From Deltaproteobacteria bacterium (GTDB taxonomy: Bacteria; Desulfobacterota; Desulfuromonadia; Geobacterales; JAJYBI01): a stretch of DNA of 40,459 bases. The position numbers and the translations under genes are program-made. Below are positions 1 through 7,494 of the stretch, piece by piece. The stretch spans positions 1 through 40,459 of the forward strand of contig JAJYBI010000033.1 of assembly GCA_021779095.1 (NCBI GenBank). Direction: 5' to 3'. The notes beneath the pieces are model-generated. The model made no database searches. It was not told where the DNA came from and saw nothing but the letters and a program-made list of their open reading frames with translations. Each line of letters starts with the position of its first letter. Within the stretch, counting starts at the first letter, position 1.

Positions 1-444
1 TCATGCCGTCAGCTCGGCACCAAGGTTATCTCTCTGGAAAACAGGCTTGGGCGCGGCCTTTTGGCGCACGAACTTGCAGATGCTCTCGGAGTCAGTACCG
101 GCCAGTACCACGCCCTGCAGAGGGAGGTAAATGCATTGCTGGTATTCGGCAGAAACGATCTGTCCCCGGAAGGCGACGGAGTGGACGGCCTGCTGGAGCT
201 GATTGCGGGCGAGGGGTGGTCTGTCGCCCAATCCCAGTCTGCGCGATGCCGGTTGATCGATTCCCTTGCCCGGACTATCGATGGCCTCCCGGAGCTGGAG
301 ATGTTTGTCGTCAACCTTTTCTACAATGAAGAGCTGACCCTTGCAGAGATAGGCGATCTGCTGGGGCTCGAAGAACAGCAGATCTCGAAACTGCACAGCC
401 AGGCTATCGTCCGGCTCAGGTCCCAGTTCCGGCAGCACTGCTGA
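1..444 (+). CDS. fliA: RNA polymerase sigma factor, FliA/sigma-28 family (C-terminal part, cut by window start)
   Basis: The reading frame is open from base 1, so only the C-terminal 147 residues are present. FliA directs RNA polymerase to late flagellar and chemotaxis promoters. The first residues (about 4-50, with LGTKVISLENRLGR then ELADALGVSTGQY) resemble sigma region 3, where FliA proteins have a LGR..T.EELA.ALG.....Y pattern. Residues about 96-145 form region 4 with the helix-turn-helix LAEIGDLLGLEEQQISKLHS followed by RLRSQF. The protein ends with a TGA at 442-444. A FlgM-like gene lies 164 bases downstream behind a FliA-type promoter, which supports the flagellar assignment. A WhiG-type or other group 3 sigma factor is the main alternative. 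The start codon lies outside the window. Confidence 0.82.
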   Translation, partial: SCRQLGTKVISLENRLGRGLLAHELADALGVSTGQYHALQREVNALLVFGRNDLSPEGDGVDGLLELIAGEGWSVAQSQSARCRLIDSLARTIDGLPELEMFVVNLFYNEELTLAEIGDLLGLEEQQISKLHSQAIVRLRSQFRQHC

Positions 445-548
445 GGTCCCCCCTCTCGCCGTCACGGGATTCGATCTGCCCCCTCGTGCCGGTCCGATTC
501 CTCCTGTTGCAGCCCATCCTTGTTCGAAAAAATGCGCACCCCGACGGC

Positions 549-575
549 TAATCGCTCAAGCTTTACCGCCGACTG
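549..575 (+). promoter_or_regulatory. candidate FliA (sigma-28) promoter of the flgM-like gene
   Basis: TAAT at 549-552 and GCCGACTG at 568-575 are separated by 15 bases, which is the spacing of the sigma-28 consensus TAAA-N15-GCCGATAA. The -10 keeps the GCCGA core. A start near 581 would leave a leader of about 28 bases holding the ribosome binding site GAAGGAG at 591-597. The assignment is inferred from sequence and context only. Confidence 0.5.
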
Positions 576-608
576 ACGAAAGGAGGAAATGAAGGAGCGT
601 ATTCGTAT

Positions 609-821
609 ATGGCGCGCGCAGCAACCGACAGATTGCAACAATTGAAAGACGAGATCGCCGCGGGAACCTATCTTCCAGACAGCCGTGCGGTTGCGGAGAA
701 GATGCTGGAGCGGTGGTATCGTCTGTACGGCGGTGGGGCGCGGCAACGGTCGGTTGCGGACGCTGCCGACCGGCTGCCTTCGCCGGCCAGCGACGCCAGG
801 GACACGCCGGAGCGGGACTAG
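609..821 (+). CDS. small FlgM-like anti-sigma-28 protein
   Basis: This 70-residue protein carries, at residues 7-37, the pattern DRLQQLKDEIAAGTYLPDSR..AEKMLERW. It matches the C-terminal half of FlgM, where V..LK..I..GTY.....AIA.K.. forms the sigma-binding helices. FlgM holds FliA inactive until the hook-basal body is finished. The protein lacks the longer N-terminal half of typical FlgM (about 95-100 residues) and ends in a Pro/Asp/Arg-rich tail. GAAGGAG at 591-597 is 11 bases before the ATG. An earlier ATG at 589 is in another frame and stops quickly. The position just after a FliA gene and behind a FliA-type promoter fits the usual feedback loop. With so short a protein the family call is tentative. 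Confidence 0.5.
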   Translation: MARAATDRLQQLKDEIAAGTYLPDSRAVAEKMLERWYRLYGGGARQRSVADAADRLPSPASDARDTPERD

Positions 822-987
822 GGCGGTTGCCGGGACAAACTAGCTGTGGCAAACTAGCGGTTGTGCTGCCGGGGCTGTTGGGTTAGGATAACCGGTATTT
901 CGTGTCGGGTTGAAGTGCGGCGGTGTTTCCCGGCGCTTCCCCGGCCAGACCCCCTTCGAACCGCCGACGCGGACCGCGGACCTCTTC

Positions 988-1884
988 ATGCTCACTTTCG
1001 ATATCGATGTTGCCGACCATGGCCGTTGCGTAGAAAGCTTCCTGCAGAACCTCCTCCCCGGGGCACCTTCCGCGTACCTGAAAAAACTGATCCGATCCGG
1101 GCATCTGACCCTGAATGGAGCCGCCGTATCATTCGATGCCGTTGTCCGGCGGGGCGATCACCTCGCGCTCAAGGAGAGCGGACGAACCCTTTCGTTTCTG
1201 GGGGTATCCCACCCCGATCTCGACATCCTGTACGAAGATGACCGTATCGTCGCGGTCAACAAGCCGGCGGGGCTTCCCATGCATCGCACGGCGGAGCATG
1301 GCGAGCTGAATCTGGTGGATGCCGCGCGAGGCTTTTTCCGCTGGCGCGGGGATGACTGCAGTCTGCGGCCGGTGAACCGGCTCGACAAGGGGACCTCCGG
1401 TGCGGTCATCCTGGCCAAGAGTTCAACGGCTGCCGGCATGTTCGGCCGACTGGTGAAGGAGGAGGGGCTGGGGAAGCTGTATCTTGCGCTTGCGGCCGGT
1501 GCCGTGCCCGAATCGGGAACCGTTTCCGAACCGCTGGACGGTAAGGAGTCCGAAACCCGTTTCCGCCGACTGGCGCTCCTGGGGGAGGTCTCCCTGCTTG
1601 CCCTCTATCCGGTCACCGGAAGGATGCACCAGATACGGCGGCACCTGCAGATGATCGGCCACCCCGTGCTTGGCGACCTGCGATACGGCGGGAGCTCCGT
1701 TTCCGGCTGGCGTGGTCATGCCCTCCATTCGTTCCGCACCCATACGACCCATCCCGAAACCGGTCGCGAGCTTATCATCACCGCACCGCTTCCCTCGGAT
1801 TTCATCGCCTGCCTGTCCACTGCCGCGCTGGACGACTCCGGTTCCCTGCTGGACAGCCTGTTCGATCTCCCGTTGGCCTTCTAA
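988..1884 (+). CDS. RluA-family RNA pseudouridine synthase
   Basis: This 298-residue protein isomerises specific uridines in rRNA or tRNA to pseudouridine. An S4 RNA-binding domain occupies about residues 13-70 (AYLKKLIRSGHLTLNG, then V..RGD.L.L). The RluA catalytic domain follows from about residue 80, with VNRLDKGTSGAVILAKS (catalytic Asp in RLDKGTSG) and GRMHQIRRHL plus HPVLGDLRYG near the C-terminus. The ATG at 988 begins MLTFDIDV just before the S4 domain. In-frame codons upstream to 910 are open but give no domain. The ribosome binding site is weak. It stands alone, with 166 bases before and 155 after. The RNA target (RluC, RluD or TruC class) cannot be decided here. Confidence 0.88.
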   Translation: MLTFDIDVADHGRCVESFLQNLLPGAPSAYLKKLIRSGHLTLNGAAVSFDAVVRRGDHLALKESGRTLSFLGVSHPDLDILYEDDRIVAVNKPAGLPMHRTAEHGELNLVDAARGFFRWRGDDCSLRPVNRLDKGTSGAVILAKSSTAAGMFGRLVKEEGLGKLYLALAAGAVPESGTVSEPLDGKESETRFRRLALLGEVSLLALYPVTGRMHQIRRHLQMIGHPVLGDLRYGGSSVSGWRGHALHSFRTHTTHPETGRELIITAPLPSDFIACLSTAALDDSGSLLDSLFDLPLAF

Positions 1885-1967
1885 CATGCGCGTACGTCGG
1901 TGGTGACGTTGCCCCAGACGGTATCTGGCCACGCATTGCAATTTTCTTCGGTACGCCTGCTTGTGAA

Positions 1968-1996
1968 TTGACCTCATCCCGTTTATGGTGTATACG
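1968..1996 (+). promoter_or_regulatory. sigma-70 type promoter
   Basis: TTGACC at 1968-1973 and TATACG at 1991-1996 are separated by 17 bases, about 45 bases before the start codon of the cytidylate-kinase-like gene. It also argues against the TTG at 1968 being used as a start codon. Confidence 0.5.
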
Positions 1997-2039
1997 CAAT
2001 AAATATGACATTGGGATTTATATATACGGGGGACGTGCC

Positions 2040-2735
2040 ATGCCGATGACGGTTCTTTCACCAGGAGTTGAACAGCGTATTGCCGCGATGGTCGAGCTAT
2101 TCCGCCGTGAATCGCTTGATGCGGCGGCGAAGGAGAGACATGCCGGCCCGACGGTGACCATTTCGCGCCAGTTCGGCTGCGAGGCATACCCGTTGGCCGA
2201 GCGGCTGAAGGCCCTTTTTGAGGAGAAGACCGGGGCGGCGTGGACCGTCCTCGACAAGGCCCTGCTTGAAGAGATGGCGCGGAACCGTGACGTTTCCGAG
2301 GTAGTGGCCCGAGGCGGATGGGAGAAGCCGCGCTTTCTCGACGATTTTTTTGCCACCTTCTCCCCCCGGTGGAAGACGGAAAAGGACCATTTCCGCCGTC
2401 TGACGACTGACATCGCCATGCTTGCCGCCCACGGCAATGCCATTATCGTCGGCCGGGGGGGCGCCATCATCACCCAGTCCCTGTCCAACTGTTTCCACTT
2501 TCGTATCAGCGGTTCGCAGGAGTTCCGTATCGGCTCCATTGCCAAACGGCTCGGCTGCACCCACGCGGAGGCGGCGGAGACCGTGGCGCGGGAGGAGAAG
2601 CGCCGCGACAAGTTCATCCGCGACTTTTTGGACAGCGATGCGAACAACCTGGGTTTCTATCACCTGGTATTCAACAACGACAAGAATACGGTGGAGCGGA
2701 TGGCGAGGACGATTGCGGGGTATCTGGATCGGTAG
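2040..2735 (+). CDS. cytidylate kinase-like family protein
   Basis: The 231-residue protein resembles the cytidylate-kinase-like family (PF13189). It has a modified P-loop region TVTISRQFGCEAYPLAERL at about residues 36-54, where this family carries ISR.FG.G instead of a classic Walker A. It continues with the family segments GNAIIVGRGGAII (about 132-144) and VAREEKRRDKFIRDF (about 181-195), which resembles a nucleotide-kinase LID. True substrates of this family are not well established, so CMP kinase activity is not claimed. The ATG at 2040 has GGGGGA about eight bases upstream and lies downstream of a good promoter. The gene is monocistronic, with a terminator at 2763-2797. Confidence 0.75.
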   Translation: MPMTVLSPGVEQRIAAMVELFRRESLDAAAKERHAGPTVTISRQFGCEAYPLAERLKALFEEKTGAAWTVLDKALLEEMARNRDVSEVVARGGWEKPRFLDDFFATFSPRWKTEKDHFRRLTTDIAMLAAHGNAIIVGRGGAIITQSLSNCFHFRISGSQEFRIGSIAKRLGCTHAEAAETVAREEKRRDKFIRDFLDSDANNLGFYHLVFNNDKNTVERMARTIAGYLDR

Positions 2736-2762
2736 TGCCGGTTCGGACGGGAGCATGAGCGA

Positions 2763-2797
2763 AAGGCAGGCCGGGGTGACGGTCTGCCTTTTTTTGT
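2763..2797 (+). terminator. intrinsic terminator
   Basis: A ten-pair stem (2763-2772 with 2781-2790, one G-T pair) encloses an eight-base loop and is followed by a T run. It ends the cytidylate-kinase-like transcript just before the convergent oxidoreductase gene. Confidence 0.85.
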
Positions 2798-2800
2798 GGT

Positions 2801-3868
2801 TCAGTGGGGTCTTGCTCGCTCGTACTGCTGCGGCCAGGTGATCTCGACCCCCAAGGCACGTGCGGCATGCAGGGGCCAGTAGGGGTCGCGCAGAAACTCA
2901 CGGGCCAGGGAAACGGCGTCCGCCTCCCCGGTGGCCACGATCTGTTCCGCCTGCACGGGGGAGGTGATGAACCCCACCGCGCCGGTGGCGATGGCCGCAT
3001 CGCGACGGATGGTCGCGGCGAAGGGGACCTGATATCCCGGTCCGAAGGGGATCGCTTCATCGGGGACGACGAAGCCCGCCGAGCAGTCGATGAGATCGAC
3101 CCCCAGCCCCTTCAGCCGGTGCGACAGTTCGACGGACTGGCGCAGGTCCCATCCCCCTTCCACCCAGTCTGTGGCAGAGATCCGCACGAAGAGGGGAAGC
3201 TCCGCCGGCCATGCATTGCGTACGGCGCCTGCCACCTCCAGGGGCAGGCGCATCCGGTTTTCCAGGCTGCCGCCGTACCGGTCGGTGCGCCGGTTGGAAA
3301 GCGGGGACAGGAATTCGTGGAGCAGGTAGCCGTGGGCCATGTGGATCTCCAGCACCTGGAAGCCGGCGGCCAGGGCACGCCTCGTGGCCGCGACAAAGAA
3401 ACCGACGATTTCCTCCATATCCTGCCTGTCCGTTTCCCGGGGGACCGGGTGTCCGGGGGCGAAGGGGAGGGGGCTCGGCGCCAGCGGCTGCCAGCCGCGC
3501 GTCTCCGCCGTCAACGGTGCTCCGCCTCGCCACGGGGCGTCCGTGGACCCTTTGCGCCCGGCATGGGCGAGCTGGATGCCGGCCACCGCCCCCTGTCGGC
3601 GGATGAACGCGGTGATCGGGGCGAAGGCCTCTCCATGGCGATCCGACCAGATGCCACTGTCGTCCGGGCTGATCCTTCCTCCCGGCGTGATAGCAGTCGC
3701 TTCCACCATCACCAGGCCGGCGCCGCCGACGGCGCGGCTTCCCAGGTGAACCAGATGCCAGTCCGTCGGCATGCCGTCAATGCTGGAGTACTGGCACATG
3801 GGTGAGACGAAGATCCGGTTGCGGAAGGTGATCTCCCGCAGGGTCAGGGGGGAGAAAAGTCGGGACAT
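2801..3868 (-). CDS. NADH:flavin oxidoreductase, Old Yellow Enzyme family (YqjM/NamA-like)
   Basis: The 355-residue FMN-dependent ene-reductase would reduce activated C=C bonds of enones and similar xenobiotics with NAD(P)H. The N-terminus LFSPLTLREITFRNRIFVSPMCQYSS is that of the class II (YqjM) group, with the redox-tuning Cys at residue 25. QLAHAGRKG and the substrate-binding His pair in HMAHGYLLHEFLSP follow, then LSNRRTDRYGGSLENRMR and a C-terminal phosphate-binding stretch ending ADAVSLAREFLRDPYWP. The full family length is present. A strong ribosome binding site (AAAGGAG) lies just upstream of the ATG at 3868. The gene is transcribed alone, convergent with the preceding gene. Confidence 0.9.
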   Translation of the reverse strand: MSRLFSPLTLREITFRNRIFVSPMCQYSSIDGMPTDWHLVHLGSRAVGGAGLVMVEATAITPGGRISPDDSGIWSDRHGEAFAPITAFIRRQGAVAGIQLAHAGRKGSTDAPWRGGAPLTAETRGWQPLAPSPLPFAPGHPVPRETDRQDMEEIVGFFVAATRRALAAGFQVLEIHMAHGYLLHEFLSPLSNRRTDRYGGSLENRMRLPLEVAGAVRNAWPAELPLFVRISATDWVEGGWDLRQSVELSHRLKGLGVDLIDCSAGFVVPDEAIPFGPGYQVPFAATIRRDAAIATGAVGFITSPVQAEQIVATGEADAVSLAREFLRDPYWPLHAARALGVEITWPQQYERARPH

Positions 3869-4003
3869 GACGGACTCCTTTTGAGGCGCAACGGGGTGGC
3901 GGAGGACGGGGCCAGAACGTCAGCTGGCCAGGTTAATCCGCTCCCGGCGTATGGGCAGTTTCACGGGGACACAAGAGGTTCCGTGCCGCGAAGCGTTGTC
4001 GGG

Positions 4004-6358
4004 TCAGCCGGTCGCTAGCTCCCTTTGTACCGACTCCAGGTAGAGCCGGATGGCGACGCCACTTTCCATTTCCAGTACCTTCTGCGCCAGAGCCCGGGCG
4101 TCTGTCCGGCTCATCCCCCTGAGCGCCTGTTTGACGGGAGGAATATAGGGGGCGGAGAGGCTCAGGTCTTCAATGCCGAGACCGAGGAGGAGGCCGGCGT
4201 TGAGCGGGTCGGCGGCCATCTCGCCGCAGAGCGATACCCCTTTGCCTGCTCCGTGCGCCACCTCGGCCACATGGCGGATGGAATGAAGCACGGCCGGGTG
4301 GTACGGATCGAAGTATTTCTTTACCCGCGGGTTGTTCCGGTCGGCGGCCAGGGTGTACTGGATCAGGTCGTTGGTGCCGATGCTGAAGAAATCCACCTCT
4401 CGGATGAGGATGCCGGCGGTCTGGACAGCGGCCGGCAGTTCCACCATGATTCCGAGAGGGACGTGCGGATCGAAGGGGCGCCCCTCGCGCGTCAATTCCC
4501 CCTCCACCTCCGTCATGATCTGGCGGATCAGTTTGATCTCGTCGACGCTGGAAATCATGGGGAACATGAGCCGGGCCTTGCCGTGGGGCGATGCCATGAG
4601 GATTGCGGCGATCTGTTCGCGGAAGATGTCCTGGCGTTCCAGGGAAAACCGGATGGAACGCCACCCCATGAACGGGTTGTCCTCCTGCGGATGCTCGAAG
4701 TAGGGGAGTCCCTTGTCGCCACCGATGTCCAGGGTGCGGAACGTGACCGTCTGACCGGGGAAACCCTCCAGGATTTTTTGGTAGAGGGCGGTCTGCTCGA
4801 AACGGTTGGGGAACGCTTTCCTTGCCATATAGGGAAATTCTGTGCGGTACAGCCCCACCCCCTCGGCGCCGTTGGACAGCGCGACCCTGATGTCGGAGAG
4901 GAGGCCGATGTTGGCGCGCAGTATGACCCGGCAGCCGTCGGTGGTCTCCGCCGGAAGATCCCTGATACCTTCCAGTTCCTGCCGGCGCAGGTTGTAGTCC
5001 CGCTGCAGCCGCTCGTATTCCTGCTTTATCTTGGTATCGGGATTGATATAGATCTGTCCCGAATTTCCGTCGATGATGACGTCGTCCTGCATGCCGACGG
5101 ACTGCATGATACCGCGTGCGGCGAGGACGGCCGGTATCCCGAGTGACTTGGCCATGATGGCGGCATGGGAGGTGACGTCCCCCTTTTCCGTGACGATCCC
5201 CAGCACCTTGTCGTGGTCCAGGGTCGCCATGTCCGAGGGGAGGATATCTTCGGCCACGATGATCCGTTTTCCGCGGAACCTGCCGTGCTGCAGGTCGTAA
5301 CCGTCGAGGCAGTCCACGATCCGGCGGCCGATATCCCTCATGTCGGCGGAGCGTTCCCGCAGGTACGGATCTTCCATCCGAGAGAATGCGTCCACGTAGT
5401 TCCCTACCACCTCCTGTACCGCCCGCACGGCGCCGTAGTCCCGGTCGACCAGCTCCGAGACCTTGCTGACGAAGCCCCGGTCTTCCAGGATCATCAGGTG
5501 GGTATGGAAGATGGCGGCGTCCTCCGGACTGAGGCTCTGGGCCACCCTCTTTTCCAGGTAGATGGTCTGGATGCGCGCCTTTTCCAGCGCCATCTGGAAC
5601 CGCTTGTGCTCTTCGGGACGCGACAGTACCTGCTCCAGCCGGTCGTTCGCGCGGTTGCCGCGCTGACTGAGGATGGTCACCTTTCCCCAGCAGACTCCGG
5701 GGGATGCCGGGGTTCCCGGCAGGATCAGCTGCTGGCGCAACCGCTTCCCCTTCGCGGTGGGGCGATCGCCCTTCACGACGCCGGCGGATTTCATCCGTTC
5801 CAGCTCCTGCTGGAAGAACGCCCGCTCCTCCTCCTTGACCCGGATGGAATCAAGGAGCTTCGCGTTGGTGACGATGCTGGCGATCTGGTATCCGATGGTG
5901 GTGACGGCGCTGACCTCGCCGGCGGTGAACTCCCGCGGTTCCCGGGTCTGGATGACGAGGACCCCCGTTGGGGCCTTGTGCTCGTAGAGCGGGACGCCGA
6001 GGAACGAGTGGAATTTCTCTTCCCGCGTCTCCTTGAAGTATTTGTAGCGCGGGTGGTCGGGGGCATTCTTGATCGCGACGACCTGCCGCTGTTCCACGAC
6101 GAGACCGGTGAGCCCTTCGGAGGTCTTCATGGCGATCTTGCCGATGGAGGACCGGGAAAGACCTTTCGATGCCTTCAGGCGGAGCGTTTCCCCGTCGGTC
6201 TCCAGGAGATAGATGGAGCAGACGTCGGATCGTGTCCGCTTGGCGACGAGGTTGACGATGTTGTCGAGGGTTTCCTGGAGGTCGTGGGAGTGGAGGATGA
6301 GGTCGCTGATGTCTTCCAGCGTCCGTAGTCCGAGCCCTTCCGGTGTCGTTTCTGGCAT
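4004..6358 (-). CDS. ptsP: phosphoenolpyruvate-protein phosphotransferase with N-terminal GAF domain (PtsP, EI-Ntr)
   Basis: The 784-residue protein is Enzyme I of the nitrogen-type PTS. It takes phosphate from PEP and passes it to an HPr-like protein for regulation rather than sugar uptake. A GAF domain spans about residues 10-165. The EI N-terminal domain follows, with the phospho-accepting His in TSHAAIMAKS (H398). The PEP-binding barrel has GLYRTEFPYM, GIMVELPAAV, FFSIGTNDLIQYTLAADR and the catalytic Cys in VSLCGEMA (C711). An in-frame ATG at 6403 is rejected because the best promoter puts its -10 at 6392-6397. The ATG at 6358 is used instead, with AAGGG just upstream. No HPr or EIIA gene is in the window. 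It is divergent from the TPR gene. Confidence 0.93.
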   Translation of the reverse strand: MPETTPEGLGLRTLEDISDLILHSHDLQETLDNIVNLVAKRTRSDVCSIYLLETDGETLRLKASKGLSRSSIGKIAMKTSEGLTGLVVEQRQVVAIKNAPDHPRYKYFKETREEKFHSFLGVPLYEHKAPTGVLVIQTREPREFTAGEVSAVTTIGYQIASIVTNAKLLDSIRVKEEERAFFQQELERMKSAGVVKGDRPTAKGKRLRQQLILPGTPASPGVCWGKVTILSQRGNRANDRLEQVLSRPEEHKRFQMALEKARIQTIYLEKRVAQSLSPEDAAIFHTHLMILEDRGFVSKVSELVDRDYGAVRAVQEVVGNYVDAFSRMEDPYLRERSADMRDIGRRIVDCLDGYDLQHGRFRGKRIIVAEDILPSDMATLDHDKVLGIVTEKGDVTSHAAIMAKSLGIPAVLAARGIMQSVGMQDDVIIDGNSGQIYINPDTKIKQEYERLQRDYNLRRQELEGIRDLPAETTDGCRVILRANIGLLSDIRVALSNGAEGVGLYRTEFPYMARKAFPNRFEQTALYQKILEGFPGQTVTFRTLDIGGDKGLPYFEHPQEDNPFMGWRSIRFSLERQDIFREQIAAILMASPHGKARLMFPMISSVDEIKLIRQIMTEVEGELTREGRPFDPHVPLGIMVELPAAVQTAGILIREVDFFSIGTNDLIQYTLAADRNNPRVKKYFDPYHPAVLHSIRHVAEVAHGAGKGVSLCGEMAADPLNAGLLLGLGIEDLSLSAPYIPPVKQALRGMSRTDARALAQKVLEMESGVAIRLYLESVQRELATG

Positions 6359-6391
6359 GGGGAGCCCTTCTCGGGAGTATGAGTTGGAGAG

Positions 6392-6420
6392 AGTATAGAA
6401 CATTTCCCGGCAAATGGAAA
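6392..6420 (-). promoter_or_regulatory. candidate sigma-70 promoter of ptsP
   Basis: Read on the minus strand, TTTCCA (6415-6420) and TATACT (6392-6397) are separated by 17 bases. A start near 6385 would exclude the upstream ATG at 6403 and supports the start at 6358. Confidence 0.5.
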
Positions 6421-6521
6421 TTGTCGGATTAGCCGCTATTATTAATTGCCGGGGAAGTGCTGGAAATTGCCGTTGTCATCTGGTATGGTGTCCCCCAATA
6501 CGGAAGGGAGGGGGAGATTCT

Positions 6522-7319
6522 ATGACTCAAGCGTACGAGGAGCTTCTGGCGGGCGGGATTGCACACCTTGAGGCGGGTGACGCGGAACATGCGGTGGCGG
6601 CGTTTCGCTCGTGCATCGCCGCCGACCCGGAGAATGCGGAAGGGTATTTCAGCCTTGCCGATGCGCTTGCGATGGCCGAAGAATCGGAAAAAGCGGTCGA
6701 GACCTACCTCGAGGGGCTGAAGCGTGCACCGGACGATACGGATGCGCTGACTGCGCTGGGAGATCTGTACTTCGAGCTCGGCTGCCACAAGGATGCCCTT
6801 GCCACCTATCGGCGTGTCGTGGAGTTGGCACCGAAGGACGCCGACGGGTACGTGAATGTCGGACTCGTTCTCAACAGCATGGAGCGCCCGGAAGAGGCCA
6901 TAAAGGCGTACAATGAGGCGCTGGAGCTCGATCCCGCAAACGTGTTTGCCTACAATGCCTTGGGAGATGCGTGGTACGGGCTGGGGGACCGGGACCGGGC
7001 CATTGCCGCATTCCAACGGGGGATCGCCATCGAACCGGACGACGCCGCCGCCCACTTCAATCTCGGCGAGCTTTACTACGACCTGGAAGAGTTTGCCGAT
7101 GCGGAGCGGGAGTGCAAGGAGGCGATCCGGATAGACCCGCATTTCACCCTGGCGTACCTTACCCTGGGGAGCCTGTACATGGACCAGGAGCATCTGCCCG
7201 ATGCCATCAACTACCTGGAGCAGTATCTGAAGATGGAGACGTCTCCCCAGGCTGCGGAGATGATCGCCGAAGTGAAGGCGGTGGTCGAGGGGCTGAAGGA
7301 AGAGGTGAAAGGGAAATGA
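6522..7319 (+). CDS. tetratricopeptide repeat protein
   Basis: The 265-residue protein is almost entirely built of about seven TPR units of 34 residues, for example ALGDLYFELGCHKDALATYR, NVGLVLNSMERPEEAIKAYN and NLGELYYDLEEFADAEREC. Such superhelical scaffolds hold protein partners together. The partner is not known here. No signal peptide is visible, so it is probably cytoplasmic. A strong ribosome binding site (GGGAGGGGGAGA) precedes the ATG at 6522. In-frame codons upstream to 6414 are open but not TPR-like. The next gene starts one base after this stop, so the TPR protein, the 57-residue membrane protein and the M24 peptidase form an operon. The TPR protein may act with the small membrane protein. 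Confidence 0.85.
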   Translation: MTQAYEELLAGGIAHLEAGDAEHAVAAFRSCIAADPENAEGYFSLADALAMAEESEKAVETYLEGLKRAPDDTDALTALGDLYFELGCHKDALATYRRVVELAPKDADGYVNVGLVLNSMERPEEAIKAYNEALELDPANVFAYNALGDAWYGLGDRDRAIAAFQRGIAIEPDDAAAHFNLGELYYDLEEFADAERECKEAIRIDPHFTLAYLTLGSLYMDQEHLPDAINYLEQYLKMETSPQAAEMIAEVKAVVEGLKEEVKGK

Positions 7320-7320
7320 C

Positions 7321-7494
7321 GTGATACTCCAGCGGATTATTGCCGTCATTTTTCTGCTGTTTGTCATCTGTTTCATTGCCATCGTCATCGAGGAGTCGTT
7401 CCTCGGCGGCCGTCGACGGCGGAAGCTGGAACGGGAGTTCCGGGCGCGGATAGAATCCGCACGGCCGGACGAACCGGGAGAGGCGGGACCATGA
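7321..7494 (+). CDS. small single-pass membrane protein of unknown function
   Basis: A GTG-initiated frame of 57 codons lies exactly between the TPR gene (stop at 7317-7319) and the peptidase gene (ATG at 7491, overlapping this TGA as ATGA). The first 23 residues, ILQRIIAVIFLLFVICFIAI and a short extension, form one clear membrane helix. A strongly basic stretch GGRRRRKLEREFRAR and a short acidic/Pro tail follow. By the positive-inside rule the tail should be cytoplasmic. The frame has no stop, is translationally coupled on both sides and has a credible membrane-protein composition, so it is probably real despite its size. I do not recognise a family. An assembly or anchoring role for the neighbouring TPR protein is only a guess. 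Confidence 0.7.
   Translation: MILQRIIAVIFLLFVICFIAIVIEESFLGGRRRRKLEREFRARIESARPDEPGEAGP

Noticed and set aside
836..858. Direct repeat CAAACTAGC at 836-844 and 850-858
   Set aside because: Only two nine-base copies in a 166-base gap, with no promoter nearby. I checked for a sigma-54 site (GG-N10-GC) and the spacing does not fit.
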